Notes: a model not told the origin generated them from the sequence alone. Shown: positions 53,701 through 61,400, counted from the stretch's first letter. The stretch is DNA of 64,000 nucleotides from Polyangiaceae bacterium (GCA_016933275.1 JAFGBI010000225.1:1-64000), one strand, 5' to 3'. A program made the numbers and translations.

Positions 53701-54886
53701 TGCGAGCGTCGAGACGCTGCGGCAACTCGCGTACAGCCACGCTTCGCTCGGGCAGGTCAAGGAAGCGGTGGGGGTGCTCGAGCGCGCGGCCCAGCACGCG
53801 CCCCAGGACACGCAGCTCCTCGTACAGCTTGGCGCGGCCCGGCTGTCCGCCGGCGATCCCGCGGGCGCGATGGTTGCGTATGAACGCGTGCTGACGCTCG
53901 AGCCCTCGGCGGAGAACGCAGCGGCGTTCGTGGGCGTGGCGCTGCAGGTCGGCGCCGACTCGCTCCGCGCGGGGCAGGCGGCAGGCGCGGTGCGGTGGCT
54001 CCTTCGCGCGAGGGCCATCGCGCCCGACCGCCTGGACGTACAGCTTGCCGTCGTCCGAGTCGCGCTCGCCACTCAGAATCCGACGCTCGCCATCGACGCG
54101 GGTCGGCGGGTCGCCAGCATGAACGATCGAGCTCTCGAGACTCCGCTGATCCTCGAGCTGGGGCGTGCCGCGGAAACGACCGGCGACCTCGGGGAAGCGC
54201 GGAGGTATTACCTCTTGGCCCTGGGCAGGGAACCGCGCAACCCGGCCGCGCTGTTCGCGGTCGGTTGCCTGGACCTCCGGGAGGGCGCCCCCGCCCGGGC
54301 GGCCGAAGCCCTGACTCGCTGTCGAAACGAGAACCCGGACCACCCGCGCGTCGCCACCATGCTGGCGTTGGCGTGGCTGGCGAACGGCGCTGGAGCCCAG
54401 GCCGCGGACCTGTTATCCGCAGAGATACAGCGGTCGCCGCGAGATGGGGAGGCCCACGAAACGTTGGGGCTAGCCCTCGCTCGGATGCGGCACTACAGGG
54501 AAGCGGCTGGCGCCTGCGCCACCGCCGCGGCGCTCGGCCGCAGCAATGCCACGCTCTACGCAACCTGGGGTGAATGCGCTCTGAACTTCGGCGATATGAA
54601 GCTCGCGGGGAATGCCCTGAAGCGAGCCTTGGAGCTCGACCCCAACGACCCAGGGGCGATCGTGCGGAACGCAAGCGTCGTCTTTGCGGAGGGCCGGCGC
54701 GAGGAGGCCATCGCCGAGGTCCGCCGAGCGATTGGCATCGCGCCCCGCGAACCGCGATCGCGGCTCGAACTCGCCAGCATGTACATCAAGATGAACCGGG
54801 CCGATCTAGCCCGACCGGAATACGAGGCGCTTCGTCAACTCGATCCGGAGATGGCCGCGCGGCTCTCTCGCTTCTTTCCCGGATGA
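44750..54886 (+). CDS. Giant TPR-solenoid protein, 3,378 aa
   Basis: Almost the entire protein is tetratricopeptide repeats. The unit of about 34 residues, A-x-x-x-L-G-x-x-x-x-x-L-G-R-x-x-E-A-x-x-x-x-x-x-A-x-x-L-x-P, recurs from residue ~10 to the C-terminus (LYATWGECALNFGDMKLAGN...). The length allows roughly 90-100 units. No signal peptide, membrane helix, kinase or other enzyme domain is seen. The N-terminus (MAQSLEEMVDTLQAALAVNP) resembles that of the 1,252-aa TPR protein, which suggests common origin. TPRs form right-handed superhelices that bind proteins, so this is probably a very long cytoplasmic scaffold. The two-domain linker gene lies upstream and mltD 59 bp downstream on the same strand. 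Its cargo is unknown. Confidence 0.95.
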   Translation: MAQSLEEMVDTLQAALAVNPRDAWKRLRLGKLFARLGREEAAFETLRRALRDDPKLAEAHVALATLHDARGEAADRERELTDALAVDPGHVEATYELARLRAGQARHEEALALLARPAWPPPWLPRSLRARAASEGKLGRWDRALELLEQARQVEPENVDLREELGLAYFASERWPQAAADLGPVVATDPTRIAAQRGLVRAQLALGEGAAALAGAERLLARLPEDVDARADRASALVMLGRGAEALPLFKEETVDPRLVGPLCRSLIAVGRGADALQRARALAKAHPGEASVQALLGEVLATVGHDGEAVVPLRQALRLGGSVSEAGVVLAQVYERLGQPRDALELLEAACAERPAVAPLLVSRGRAELAAGLLEKAAATFAEAGRLDETSVPARVGRAQALVALGRPGDAIAAYREVLDLDAGRGEDWLERGRLELAEQRLEDAASSLGNADRLLPESADAAAQLGAALFGLHRLGPAIQAFSRAVALRPNDAASWLALGRAYAEVFRSPEAIGALERATQLDSESGTAFLLLGRERAAIKRDDLAVPALEVATQLLPGDPAPIAELGLALSRLRRWSDAVPVLRSAVQRGAKTTPVLAALAQGCLGLGSPSEAAEWYTKLASAEPEVAEHHVGRAAAWLALDRRAEAEAALVQAVRLDPGHSGAQQQLGRLEWERGERGSALLRLQRAAEGFIDDDDAWCEFGQAALAMGAARDAERAFRRRLELVPGDFDGLSGLARAFEALERWPEAIEHFRRCLALRSEAVEDRRRLGLLLARLQRDEEAIRELVPALAGVDDPALLEVLADSHLRLHEDEAATVVLERALGDGAGPPALHAKAGLAYDRLGREKRARKHLELAIQDEKDPAVIEALGHLYVVEARRRAGTEDDAEAVGDYERAMPLRPLDVELRWELGGALRRLDRRARAVEVLREGARLAARDARFPLALGELSFEEGQHDAALGSFELALSLDPSCFEAQRGRARTLVALGRASDATAELRRAVAARPDATEECAVLGELLIELGKPEEALPVLTELVARCPLSARALGLLGTAQQQLLRHPVAVTSFRRALEVDPSQTDTAQQLATSLVALERWGEALPVLERLEGADPSWRDELCGLTLAGLGRDADAVPYLERTVQRRTDPVLLRALARSALRAGEPGQAAQAAHRLLEELPQDLDALRTLAAAEAARQDRDAEARAWQRLLAIAPGDPEARHGLAAVMRQEAERAAAANPGLAVDRFREIAALRAEDPVAHRELGEALDRMGDAQGALAAVRHGLSAAHPDAPLATLAGTLLLRANELEEARAMFDLALRCNPRHVPALAAMADVLVRLDDASGAVEALADLVDVDENAIDAWRRLAELQNQLGRHGASADAYERVAALGSLGLDEQVTWGLARREAGQLEGACELLSAVVNELPDQIELALALADVQRRLGRRAEELATLEGAANHAPDDLVVAAELARAQAACEKWEAACTTYERARGSNPTEPWLREWLAAAEQANHVPSQIRALTELTALQPDDAEAWYQLGRAEWSSGRAEAALPAFERARSLAPRNRSIARDLATMAIELASSADAPNVSWLVLATEHGEDEPDLLVIAARLWRRAGELTASRDAARTAVEGAPNDVEALVLLAELEEQLGDLEPAARTFEQALRVKVDAIDALRGLARVELALGDARATKTAERLIALTPDDELGRSLAAEAAEAAGAPERAVEHWQWLLTNAPSRDDARPRLARLLGELGRHRDRIELLTGVRDDDALALMLAMSWLAVGEPGRAAGVAPTTGSGDLAGAAWAVKARALVAVGTESDAAAAFEQSFVNGNRSVVEEWHELVVRLGRHLPWRDAADLLARTVEHAPAASLLTLLAERELEGGRAQPGLAAAQRALTLGAGAEAWRLVGTAYERVGDERAAAEAFAKAAGADPTDRTAVLGVARMERAGGRHAEAIAALKRRVVEDPHDTEALALLADSYDATGEIADAVRAWQQLLGAGKLAPEACARLGHRCLELGRAEAAAEAFEEALDAAPDEAELLTALGDARLRMNDPEAATPPLEKAIRLGAATPPTRALLARAHLGCRRYVDAIAALAKTPIEDDATLRVLLEAATQAQDDAECVRALEGLIAVAPSPSWFLALADVFERGGRRRDAINRLRAAERTPDLEQRLVSLCLDEGDAALSRGEPELTRLLLEEVASLWLEPVAALRAARLARTIGHPSLVFRVGERALVEGAPPEVVHDARLLLGAVELASGGKDRALSHYRAAIEARFDSVEALLGAAACAFELGDLTGGAPSLVRALRLEPTRVQGRTLAWEWARRVPTAELVPALALLVEANPDDTMAHRELGHLLAAGGQAGEAVEHLREAMRLGTDPDTLALLARLSMEVGDDETARAAADEALTVAPSHRAARTWRAVASLPIAAATELPTMLADLRPDLMTSAERARVALALARRASELEAAGDPGSAALVYGKIEVIDPQQGRQQALQGARAALAAGDLGLAAQRAESATRARADDVEAHVLLGEIRERAGADAEALAAYGAALGIDRGHPAALRGYGLTAARLGRHEDALRTLQAGIPRQPGPDPEMVATLGGSAEALGRRAEAVDSLRQLAALRPLTIGEERRLGSLLLASSDPAEAVRHLEAAATAKPEPAILDELAKAYERSGNLAGAISELQRLAELAPDHPGLQARLGQLLVSSGDHRGALRSLEMALNAEGERVELLEAAYEASRLAQDRSGVLRYGARLAKVAPRPEVLLSLGNARLAAGDVEGALVVLSQAVEQGTVEARDVLANALGERAAQYASTGDGTAAAVCLRQALELNPEHVEHRYRLGLLELEAGDLLRAREDLARAARAPDASAACLGATLRAAERMKDAKLAILAGERLIAQTPTAPTARSLAGACEAEGKTAEAIRYYECAVACEPRDVIALLAMARLHARAGDHAATLTVIGKAVQIEPGNYIANALRADALTRLGRHQDAIPVLEWMLSQHASVETLRQLAYSHASLGQVKEAVGVLERAAQHAPQDTQLLVQLGAARLSAGDPAGAMVAYERVLTLEPSAENAAAFVGVALQVGADSLRAGQAAGAVRWLLRARAIAPDRLDVQLAVVRVALATQNPTLAIDAGRRVASMNDRALETPLILELGRAAETTGDLGEARRYYLLALGREPRNPAALFAVGCLDLREGAPARAAEALTRCRNENPDHPRVATMLALAWLANGAGAQAADLLSAEIQRSPRDGEAHETLGLALARMRHYREAAGACATAAALGRSNATLYATWGECALNFGDMKLAGNALKRALELDPNDPGAIVRNASVVFAEGRREEAIAEVRRAIGIAPREPRSRLELASMYIKMNRADLARPEYEALRQLDPEMAARLSRFFPG

Positions 54887-54945
54887 GTCCCGCTGGATTC
54901 TGGCGGAGAAACCAACTCGCGTCCGTTCCTTGTCCAGGTGTGTAG

Positions 54946-56829
54946 ATGTATGCAAAAGTGGCCCCTCAGATGGTACCGCGAGTCCTGAGCCGGTTGCTCG
55001 TGTATCCGATCGTCCTCTTCTGCGGGATGGCGGTGGGGTCGACCTTCGGCCCGACACCCAGTGCCACGCCGCCGACGGGGCGGTTCCCGCAGCGCGATGG
55101 TCAGCCACCCGCGCACCCGGACGGGCGTTTGGGCGCCGAATCGGTGGAGCTTCGCGCCTTGCGGGCGGCGGAACGCCACCTGTTCCCCGAGCTCCACGGC
55201 TTCGACCCCGATGCGTCCCTCGCGGATCGATGGGACCACGGCGAAGCGATCGGCGACGTCGACGACGGGAACCGCCGTCGATCGTCCGACTCCTCCCGGC
55301 GAACGGGGAATTTCCTCGCTGATCTCGCCAAGCCCGACCTGCCCGTCCAGCGCCACCCGCGGGTCGCCAAGTACATCAAGTACTTCTCCGAGAACGCGGA
55401 GGGGCGAAAGCTTCTCACGTCGTGGCTGAAACGGAGTGGGTACTACCAGGAGATCGTCGAGGATGCCCTCCGAGCGGAGGAGCTGCCGATCGACCTCCGG
55501 GCGGTGGTCTTCATCGAGAGCGGCTGCTGGCCCACCGCGCGCTCGACCGCCGGCGCCCTCGGTCTCTGGCAGTTCATGCCCCGCACCGCGCGCGCCTATG
55601 GGCTGGTGGTCGATGGCAACGTGGACGAGCGCCGCAGCATCTGGCGCTCGACCGAAGCGGCAACCCTGCACCTGCGCGACCTCCACGACCGGTTCCGGTC
55701 GTGGGATCTGGCGCTCGCGGCCTATAACTACGGTCACGAGAACGTCGAGCGTCGAATGGGGGAGCTTGCCGCGAACAACTACTGGGAGCTCGCTGACATC
55801 GACGGCGGCCTGCCGCGGGAGACGGCCCTCTACGTCCCCAAGGTCCTCGCGGTGGCGGTGATCCTGCGGAACCTCGAGCACTTCGGCTTCGACGACGTCG
55901 AGCTCGCGGAGCCGCTGCGCGCCACGGCCATCCAGGTCCCGCCCGGGATCAGACTGTCCCTGATCGCGCGGGCAGCAGGGACCAGCACGCGAACGGTCCG
56001 GGAGATGAACCCGGAGTTCCGGGAGGACATGATTCCCGACCGCGGTGGTCCATCGGTGGTGCGAATCCCGACGGAGGGGCTGGCGCGCGCGCGGACGATG
56101 CTGCCGAGGCTGGTGCAGAACGATAGCGATTCCGCCCTGGATCTCTCGGCCTCCTACGATTTCGACTGGGGCCGCGATGAGTTCGGCACCGACGGAGGGA
56201 TGACGGCGCTCGAGCGGCTGAGCCGGACCAGGTCGCCCAAGGCGAGGAAGCGGCAGGCCCCGCTGGAGCTCCTCAACTCGGCCCCGCTGTCACCCGCCTC
56301 GCGAGCCGCGGCGGAGGGTCTCGAGCCCGATGACGGGGACGCCGAGACGAGTGACGCGCCCTCTGAGACGGATCTCGTCGAGGCGGCCAGATCTGGTCGC
56401 GTCACGCGACCGCGTCGCTCCCGCCAACAAGGGGCCGAAGTGCCGCGTGCGCTACCGCGTTCTCGGGTCGTGCACCGGGTGGAGGCCGGGGAGACCGTTT
56501 GGGATCTGGCGCAGATGTACGGCGTCAGCTCGGGGCACATCGTCCGCGAGAACAACCTGTCCAATCCGGACCTGATCACGCCAGGGCGTACCCTGGTGAT
56601 GCACGTGCCCACGGTGAACACCAAGAAGCCGGCCGAGGACAGCGCTCCGGCGGCGGCCTCCGCAGCCGAACCCGTTCCGGCTCCCAGCACCGGCGCCCCG
56701 CCACCAACGCCCGCGAGCGAAACGCCCAAGGCGGCCGCGAGCGAGGCGCCGACGAGCGAACCGTCAATGACGCCAGCGCCCACCCGACCATCCTCGAAGT
56801 CCACTCGCCGCCGCCAACGGCGGCGGTGA
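54946..56829 (+). CDS. mltD: MltD-type lytic transglycosylase with LysM domain, 627 aa
   Basis: It cleaves peptidoglycan glycan strands to 1,6-anhydromuramyl products in the periplasm. Hydrophobic residues 13-31 (VLSRLLVYPIVLFCGMAVG) are a signal peptide or anchor; the ATG at 54970 is an alternative start. The SLT/GH23 domain spans about 165-300. It includes the catalytic Glu191 in VVFIESG, AGALGLWQFMPRTA, and LALAAYNYG with the later substrate-groove residues. A LysM-like segment follows (about 325-375, ending with VVRIP), then a long low-complexity region, then a clear LysM at about 507-553 (VEAGETVWDLAQMYGVSSGH). The tail is Pro/Ala-rich and ends in arginines. The gene starts 59 bp after the giant TPR gene, so co-transcription is likely. 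Confidence 0.92.
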   Translation: MYAKVAPQMVPRVLSRLLVYPIVLFCGMAVGSTFGPTPSATPPTGRFPQRDGQPPAHPDGRLGAESVELRALRAAERHLFPELHGFDPDASLADRWDHGEAIGDVDDGNRRRSSDSSRRTGNFLADLAKPDLPVQRHPRVAKYIKYFSENAEGRKLLTSWLKRSGYYQEIVEDALRAEELPIDLRAVVFIESGCWPTARSTAGALGLWQFMPRTARAYGLVVDGNVDERRSIWRSTEAATLHLRDLHDRFRSWDLALAAYNYGHENVERRMGELAANNYWELADIDGGLPRETALYVPKVLAVAVILRNLEHFGFDDVELAEPLRATAIQVPPGIRLSLIARAAGTSTRTVREMNPEFREDMIPDRGGPSVVRIPTEGLARARTMLPRLVQNDSDSALDLSASYDFDWGRDEFGTDGGMTALERLSRTRSPKARKRQAPLELLNSAPLSPASRAAAEGLEPDDGDAETSDAPSETDLVEAARSGRVTRPRRSRQQGAEVPRALPRSRVVHRVEAGETVWDLAQMYGVSSGHIVRENNLSNPDLITPGRTLVMHVPTVNTKKPAEDSAPAAASAAEPVPAPSTGAPPPTPASETPKAAASEAPTSEPSMTPAPTRPSSKSTRRRQRRR

Positions 56830-56920
56830 TCGCACCGCCGCAACCCCACCGCCGGTAGGTCGTGTGCCTTCACGCCCCAGCCGCCCCGACTGAAAGCCGC
56901 TTCGCTGGCTGGAGCAGCGA

Positions 56921-56954
56921 TCAGGTTGATTGCTGCGTCGAATCAACAACCTGA
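56921..56954. terminator. Imperfect hairpin downstream of mltD
   Basis: CAGGTTGATT and AATCAACAACCTG (one three-base bulge) surround a 9-nt loop about 90 bp after the mltD stop. It could mark transcript end or belong to the neighbouring repeat. There is no U-tract. Confidence 0.3.
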
Positions 56955-56963
56955 CCCGGCACA

Positions 56964-57109
56964 GCCGGAGCCAAACAGGCCGGGCCATCAGCGGTCAGGC
57001 GTCAGGTAGAACGTGGAGACCCTGATCGCTGACGCCTGATTGCTGGTGGCCACGAGAACATTGAAGAATTTTCTACCAGATCCGGTCAAGATCACACCGC
57101 CAAGGGACT
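56964..57109. repeat. Dispersed intergenic repeat, copy B
   Basis: The 109-bp core at 57001-57109 differs from copy A (34409-34517) at four positions, in the same orientation and about 22.6 kb away. The left flank is shorter than in copy A because the heptamer expansion is missing. It lies between mltD and a hairpin cluster. Confidence 0.9.
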
Positions 57110-57110
57110 G

Positions 57111-57350
57111 GAGCACCGAACCGGCAGCAGACCTCTCCAGAGGCAGCGCTGGAAACGCGTCCTCGCCTCGCACCGACGCGTTTCCAACGCTGCCGTTGCT
57201 GTCAGCAACCTGATCGGTGCTCGGGGCGCGACGAGCACCCCACGCCGCCACCCACGTTGCCAAGACAACGCGGGACCCGTGGCGACGCGAGTCCCGGGAG
57301 CGGAGGTTTGACCCCCACGCTCTCCCCAACGCGCCCAGGCCCGCGTTGGG
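57111..57350. ncRNA. Candidate structured RNA or recombination element (hairpin cluster)
   Basis: The 9-bp arms GAGCACCGA (57111-57119) and TCGGTGCTC (57214-57222) enclose three hairpins: CCTC/GAGG (57132-57143); a 19-bp stem with one mismatch, GGCAGCGCTGGAAACGCGT (57142-57160) with 57176-57194; and TTGCT/AGCAA (57196-57208). The result is cloverleaf-like. Further stems follow: CGTTG/CAACG (57255-57270), CGGGAC/GTCCCG (57271-57296) and CCAACGCG/CGCGTTGG (57326-57349). It is not a tRNA: no T-psi-C loop or anticodon context fits. It could be a small RNA, an attachment site or a folded repeat element. Confidence 0.45.
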
Positions 57351-57473
57351 TCCCGGAGCGCCGGACCCCGCCAGCGGAGCAGATCTCGGTCGGTCGTTTC
57401 TGGCTCAGGACTCCGTGAACGGATCGGGGAGGACAGTCACGCCGGCCTCGCCCCACGCGCGGGGCAACGCCGC
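57351..57473. other. Short non-coding stretch downstream of the two-domain linker gene
   Basis: This is the 3' flank of the minus-strand gene that ends at 57474. No gene or clear site is visible apart from the preceding hairpins, which could also act in its termination. Confidence 0.4.
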
Positions 57474-58451
57474 TCAGGCACGCGGCCGATAGTACTCCAC
57501 CAGCGCCAGGTATCGGTGGCGTAGGTGCGGCGCGACCTCGAAACGCTGCTGCCACCGCGCGTCCTCTTGCTGGTAGGAGGGGAGATCGAAGCCGTGGCGG
57601 GCCAGGATCTCGAGGACCTGGACGGGCTTGGCGGTGAGCTCGACGTCGATCGAGGCGAGCTGTTCGAGCAGCAGCGGGCGCCACCCCAGAGCGGCGCTGG
57701 GGGCGGCGGCCGCTTGAGGCAGCGTCTGCTGGTCGTAGTACGCCCCGGACGCCGACAGATCGGGCGCTTGAGCCGCCACCGGAACCAGGCCCGCGTTCTG
57801 CTGGGCAGCAAAGACCCCGGACGCCGACAGATCGGGCGCCTGAGCCGCCGCCGAGGCCATGCCCGCGATCTGCTGGCCACCGTAGCCCCCGAGCGCCGAC
57901 TGGTTCGGTGGCTGAACGGCGGAAGCCACCCCCGTTGGCTGTTGGGTGACGTAGCCCCCGGACGCCGCATGGCCGGGTGGCGCCGCAGCGAGCCCGGCGC
58001 TGGGCTGTGGATAGGGCGAGGCCTCTGGCGGCGGGGTCTGCGCCCGAAGCACGGGGGTCACTGGCGCCGGATCGTTGACGGTGGGCGGCGGGGGCTCGTG
58101 AACGTCTGCGTGCAGGACCGGGGTGACCGGAGCCGCAGATGCCTGCTCATCCGCAGCATCCCAGGGAGTGCTTGGGTCGGGCGCCGCCGGAGACACGCCG
58201 CCGCTCGGCAGATCCGCCGTCGGCGGCGCGGTGCCCGCCAGGGCCAGCAACCGTTCATGGGCGGCCTGCAACGCCGCCTCGACCTGCCGGCGGACGTTCG
58301 GATCCCGCTCCGCCCAGGTCTGCCACCGCTCGTGCTCCGTTTCCCACTCTTCGAGGGTCACTCCGGCGCCGGCGATGGCGGTTTCGACGGGCACTCCGCA
58401 TTGAATTCGGAGCCACAGGTCTGCGTACTGGTCGATGGAAGGGGTGGTCAT
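57474..58451 (-). CDS. Two-domain linker protein (unrecognised ~60-aa domain, twice), 325 aa
   Basis: The N-terminal domain (about 8-68, IDQYADLWLRIQCGVPVETA...W-E-T-E-H-E-R-W-Q-T-W) and C-terminal domain (about 265-325, RPLLLEQLASIDVELTAKPV...R-W-Q-Q-R-F-E-V...Y-L-A-L-V-E-Y-Y-R) resemble each other and both domains of the 43187-44476 protein. Between them is an Ala/Pro/Gln linker with a 24-residue repeat (GxYxxQQxAG...AQAPDLSAS). No signal peptide, membrane segment or catalytic motif is seen. The gene starts 9 nt after the stop of the 1,252-aa TPR gene, so the two are one operon and probably partners. I do not recognise the domain family. Confidence 0.8.
   Translation of the reverse strand: MTTPSIDQYADLWLRIQCGVPVETAIAGAGVTLEEWETEHERWQTWAERDPNVRRQVEAALQAAHERLLALAGTAPPTADLPSGGVSPAAPDPSTPWDAADEQASAAPVTPVLHADVHEPPPPTVNDPAPVTPVLRAQTPPPEASPYPQPSAGLAAAPPGHAASGGYVTQQPTGVASAVQPPNQSALGGYGGQQIAGMASAAAQAPDLSASGVFAAQQNAGLVPVAAQAPDLSASGAYYDQQTLPQAAAAPSAALGWRPLLLEQLASIDVELTAKPVQVLEILARHGFDLPSYQQEDARWQQRFEVAPHLRHRYLALVEYYRPRA
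57716..57985 (-). repeat. 72-bp in-frame repeats in the linker
   Basis: About four degenerate 72-bp units encode the 24-residue linker repeat. The sequence CCCCGGACGCCGACAGATCG recurs exactly 72 bp apart at 57743 and 57815. Such repeats vary in copy number easily, which fits a spacer. Confidence 0.8.
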
Positions 58452-58460
58452 CTCCGGCTC

Positions 58461-61400
58461 TCACACGAGCTTCTGGTCGAGTTGGGCAGCACGAGCGGGA
58501 TCGAAGGCGGCGAGCGTGTCTCGTTGCTGACGAGCGGCAGCTGGATAGCCCGCCGCATGCAGGCAGAGGGCGAGGTGGAACGTCCACTCCGGCTCCCGCG
58601 GCGCCAGGCGCTGCGCGTGCTGTAGCGGCGTGAGCGCGTCCAGGGGCTTGCCTGCCGCAAAGAGCGCCACTCCCAGGCGCCCGTGCGCCGAGGCATCGTT
58701 CGGCCGCAGCTGGCTCACCTTTCGGTAGGCCTCGACGGCCTCGTCGTGCCTGAGCATCTGCTCGAGCAGGCGCGCCATGTTGGCGTAGATGTCCGGATCC
58801 TCCAACCCGAGCCGCGTGGCATGGTGGTAAGCTGCCGCCGCCTCTTCGTAGCGACCCGCCTTGGCGTACCCGAAACCCAGCGCGCCGCGCAGCGCGGGGT
58901 TCTGGAGGTCGCAGGAAACCGCTTCTTCGAGAGCCGAAACCCCCTCCGACAATTGCCCGGCTCTCAGGAGCGTGATCCCCATCGAGCCGTACGCCGGCCC
59001 GTATCGGGGCTCGAGCGCGAGCGCCCGGTGGTAAGCGTCGACCGCTCGGTCCACGCGAGCGAGGGACCCCAACACGCCGCCGAGCTCGCACCAGAGCGCA
59101 GGGCTTTCGCCCACGGAGAGCGCGGCCTCATACGCCGAGACGGCAGCGTTTCCGTCGCCCTGTTGAACGAGCACGCGCGCGAGCGCCACCTGGGCCTCGG
59201 CGCTGTCGGGTTTGGCCGCGCACGCCTCCCGCAAGGCCGTAGCCGCGTCGTGAAGGCGGTTGAGCGCCACGAACGCGCGCCCGAGCGCCACCCGCGCGTC
59301 GTAGTCGCCGGGATGGGCGCGGAGCGCGAGCTGGAGCGGACCCAGTCCTTCCCCGTACAGGCCCGCGCCGACGCACGCCAGCCCGAGCGCGCGCTGGACT
59401 CCGGGGTGCCCGGGCGCGGCGCTCGCCGCCCTGCGGGCGGCGCTCACGGCCTCGCTCCAGCGTTCCTGGTGACCGAGGGCCCTCGTCACGGCGATGGCGA
59501 GCTCCACGTCGCTAGGTTCCGCAGCGAGCGCCTCCGCGTAGCGCTCGGTCGCGCGGTCGTGTTGGCCGAGCTCCTCGTGGATCGCGCCGAGCTCGCGCGC
59601 GACGCCGGGGAGGCCGCGGTCCATGTTCAAGGCAGCGCCGAGCTCGTCCGCTGCCGGTCCGAGGTGCCCAGCCCGTCGTCGAGCTCGCCCGAGCTCGACG
59701 CACACCTGCGGATCCGCCGGGGTGGCGACGCGCAGCGCTTCGAGTACGCGGATCTGCTCGTCGATCCGTCCGAGACGTTCATAGACCTCGCGCAGCCCTC
59801 GCAGCAGGGCTGGGTCCACCGGCGACGCGTGCGTCGCCGCCTCCAGCACCGGCACCGCAGCCTCGAGCTGGCCCGCCCCCAGCCGAGCCATCCCGAGGGG
59901 CCCCAAGAGATCCGAGCGTGACGGCTCGGCCGCAACGGCGCGCCCGAGGGCGTCGGCGGCCTCCGCGTGCTGGCCGAGCGCGAGCAAGGCCTTCCCCAGA
60001 AGCCCGAGCCCCTCCCCGTGCCCATCCGCGAGACGGAGGAGCTGACGCGCAGCCAGGCTTGCCTCGCGTGGAGCACCGGCGCGAAAGTAGCAGCGGGCAG
60101 CCCAGAGCCAGGCATCGACACGCTCGGGCTGGCGAGTCGTGGCTTCGCGGAAGGCGGCCGCCGCTTCGGGCACGCGACCGCACGCCTCGAGCGCGACCCC
60201 TAGCTGGAAGTGGAGTTCGCCGTCATCCGGACGCCCCGCCTTGGCGGCCTCGAGCTGGGGCAATGCGTCGGCGAATCGTCCGAGGGAGTTCAAGAGCGCG
60301 CCCAGCTCGGCGCGGAGCTCGGCGTCGACGGGGTGCGCCTCCATCGCGCGAGTCAGCGTCTGCGCCGCCTCTCCGGCCCGGCCAGCGCCCGACAAGGCAC
60401 GACCGAGCGCGATCTGGACCTCGGTCGCGTCCGGGCTCACCCATTGTGCCTGCTCCAGCACACCCACCGCTTCGTCCCATCGACGGAGATCGGTGAGCAG
60501 CTTCCCGAGCGCGAGCAGGAGGCGCGTGTCCTGGGGCTTGCGGCGCAGCGCGTCGCGCAGCATCTCGAGCGCCCCGTCCGCGCGGTTCGTCTGCGCCAGG
60601 GCCAACCCCAGGGCGGCGAGCACCTCGGCGTCGTCGGGCGTTCGGGTGATGACCTGCTCGAGCTCGCGGATGGCGCCCTCGACCTGGCCGCGGCGCAGGC
60701 GCGCCAGACCCACCCAGCGGGAAAGGTCGGGGTTGGGTTGAGGAGAGGTCACGCGCTCCGCCCGGGTGATGAGCTCGGTGTCACGGTTGAGTGCATACAG
60801 GCTCGCGGCCAGCGCGACGTGGAGGTCGATCCGGGCCGCATCGCGCAGGACGGCATCGTCGAGCACCTCCACGGCCTCGACGTGTCGCCCGAAGCTCTGC
60901 AGGGCGCGACCAAGCACGAGACTGGCGTCGGTGAAACCGGGACGAAGGACGAGCGCGCGCCGCAAGGGGTCGAGCGCCGAATTCGCGTCCCCGCTCTCCG
61001 CGAGCAGCCGACCGATCGCGAATTGCGCCTCGACGTGGGTCGGGCGCACGACGGCGGTGCGGCGGTACGCCTCCAGGGCGGCCGCGCCGTCCCCGCGTCG
61101 TTCTCGGTTGCGCGCGAGCTCGAAGAGGATGTCGGCGTCGTCGGGCGCCAGGGCCAGCGCTCGTTCGAGCGCGGCGATGGCGTCATCGGGACGGTTCAAG
61201 TGCTCGTAGGTGACGGCCAGGTGGGCGAAGGCCACCCCGAGGGTGGCCTCGATGGCCACGGCACGTTCGAGGGGACGCAGCGCGTCCAGGTATTGAGCGA
61301 GCTCGTTGTGGGCGGTGCCGAGGCCGGCGAGCGACCGCGCATCCTCCGAATTGATCGCGAGGGCGCGTTCGAAACTCGGCACCGCCGCCGCCGCGCGGCC

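Noticed and set aside
57111-57222. tRNA gene suggested by the cloverleaf-like fold
   Set aside because: The arms have the wrong sizes, with a 19-bp central stem, and there is no T-loop consensus or sensible anticodon.
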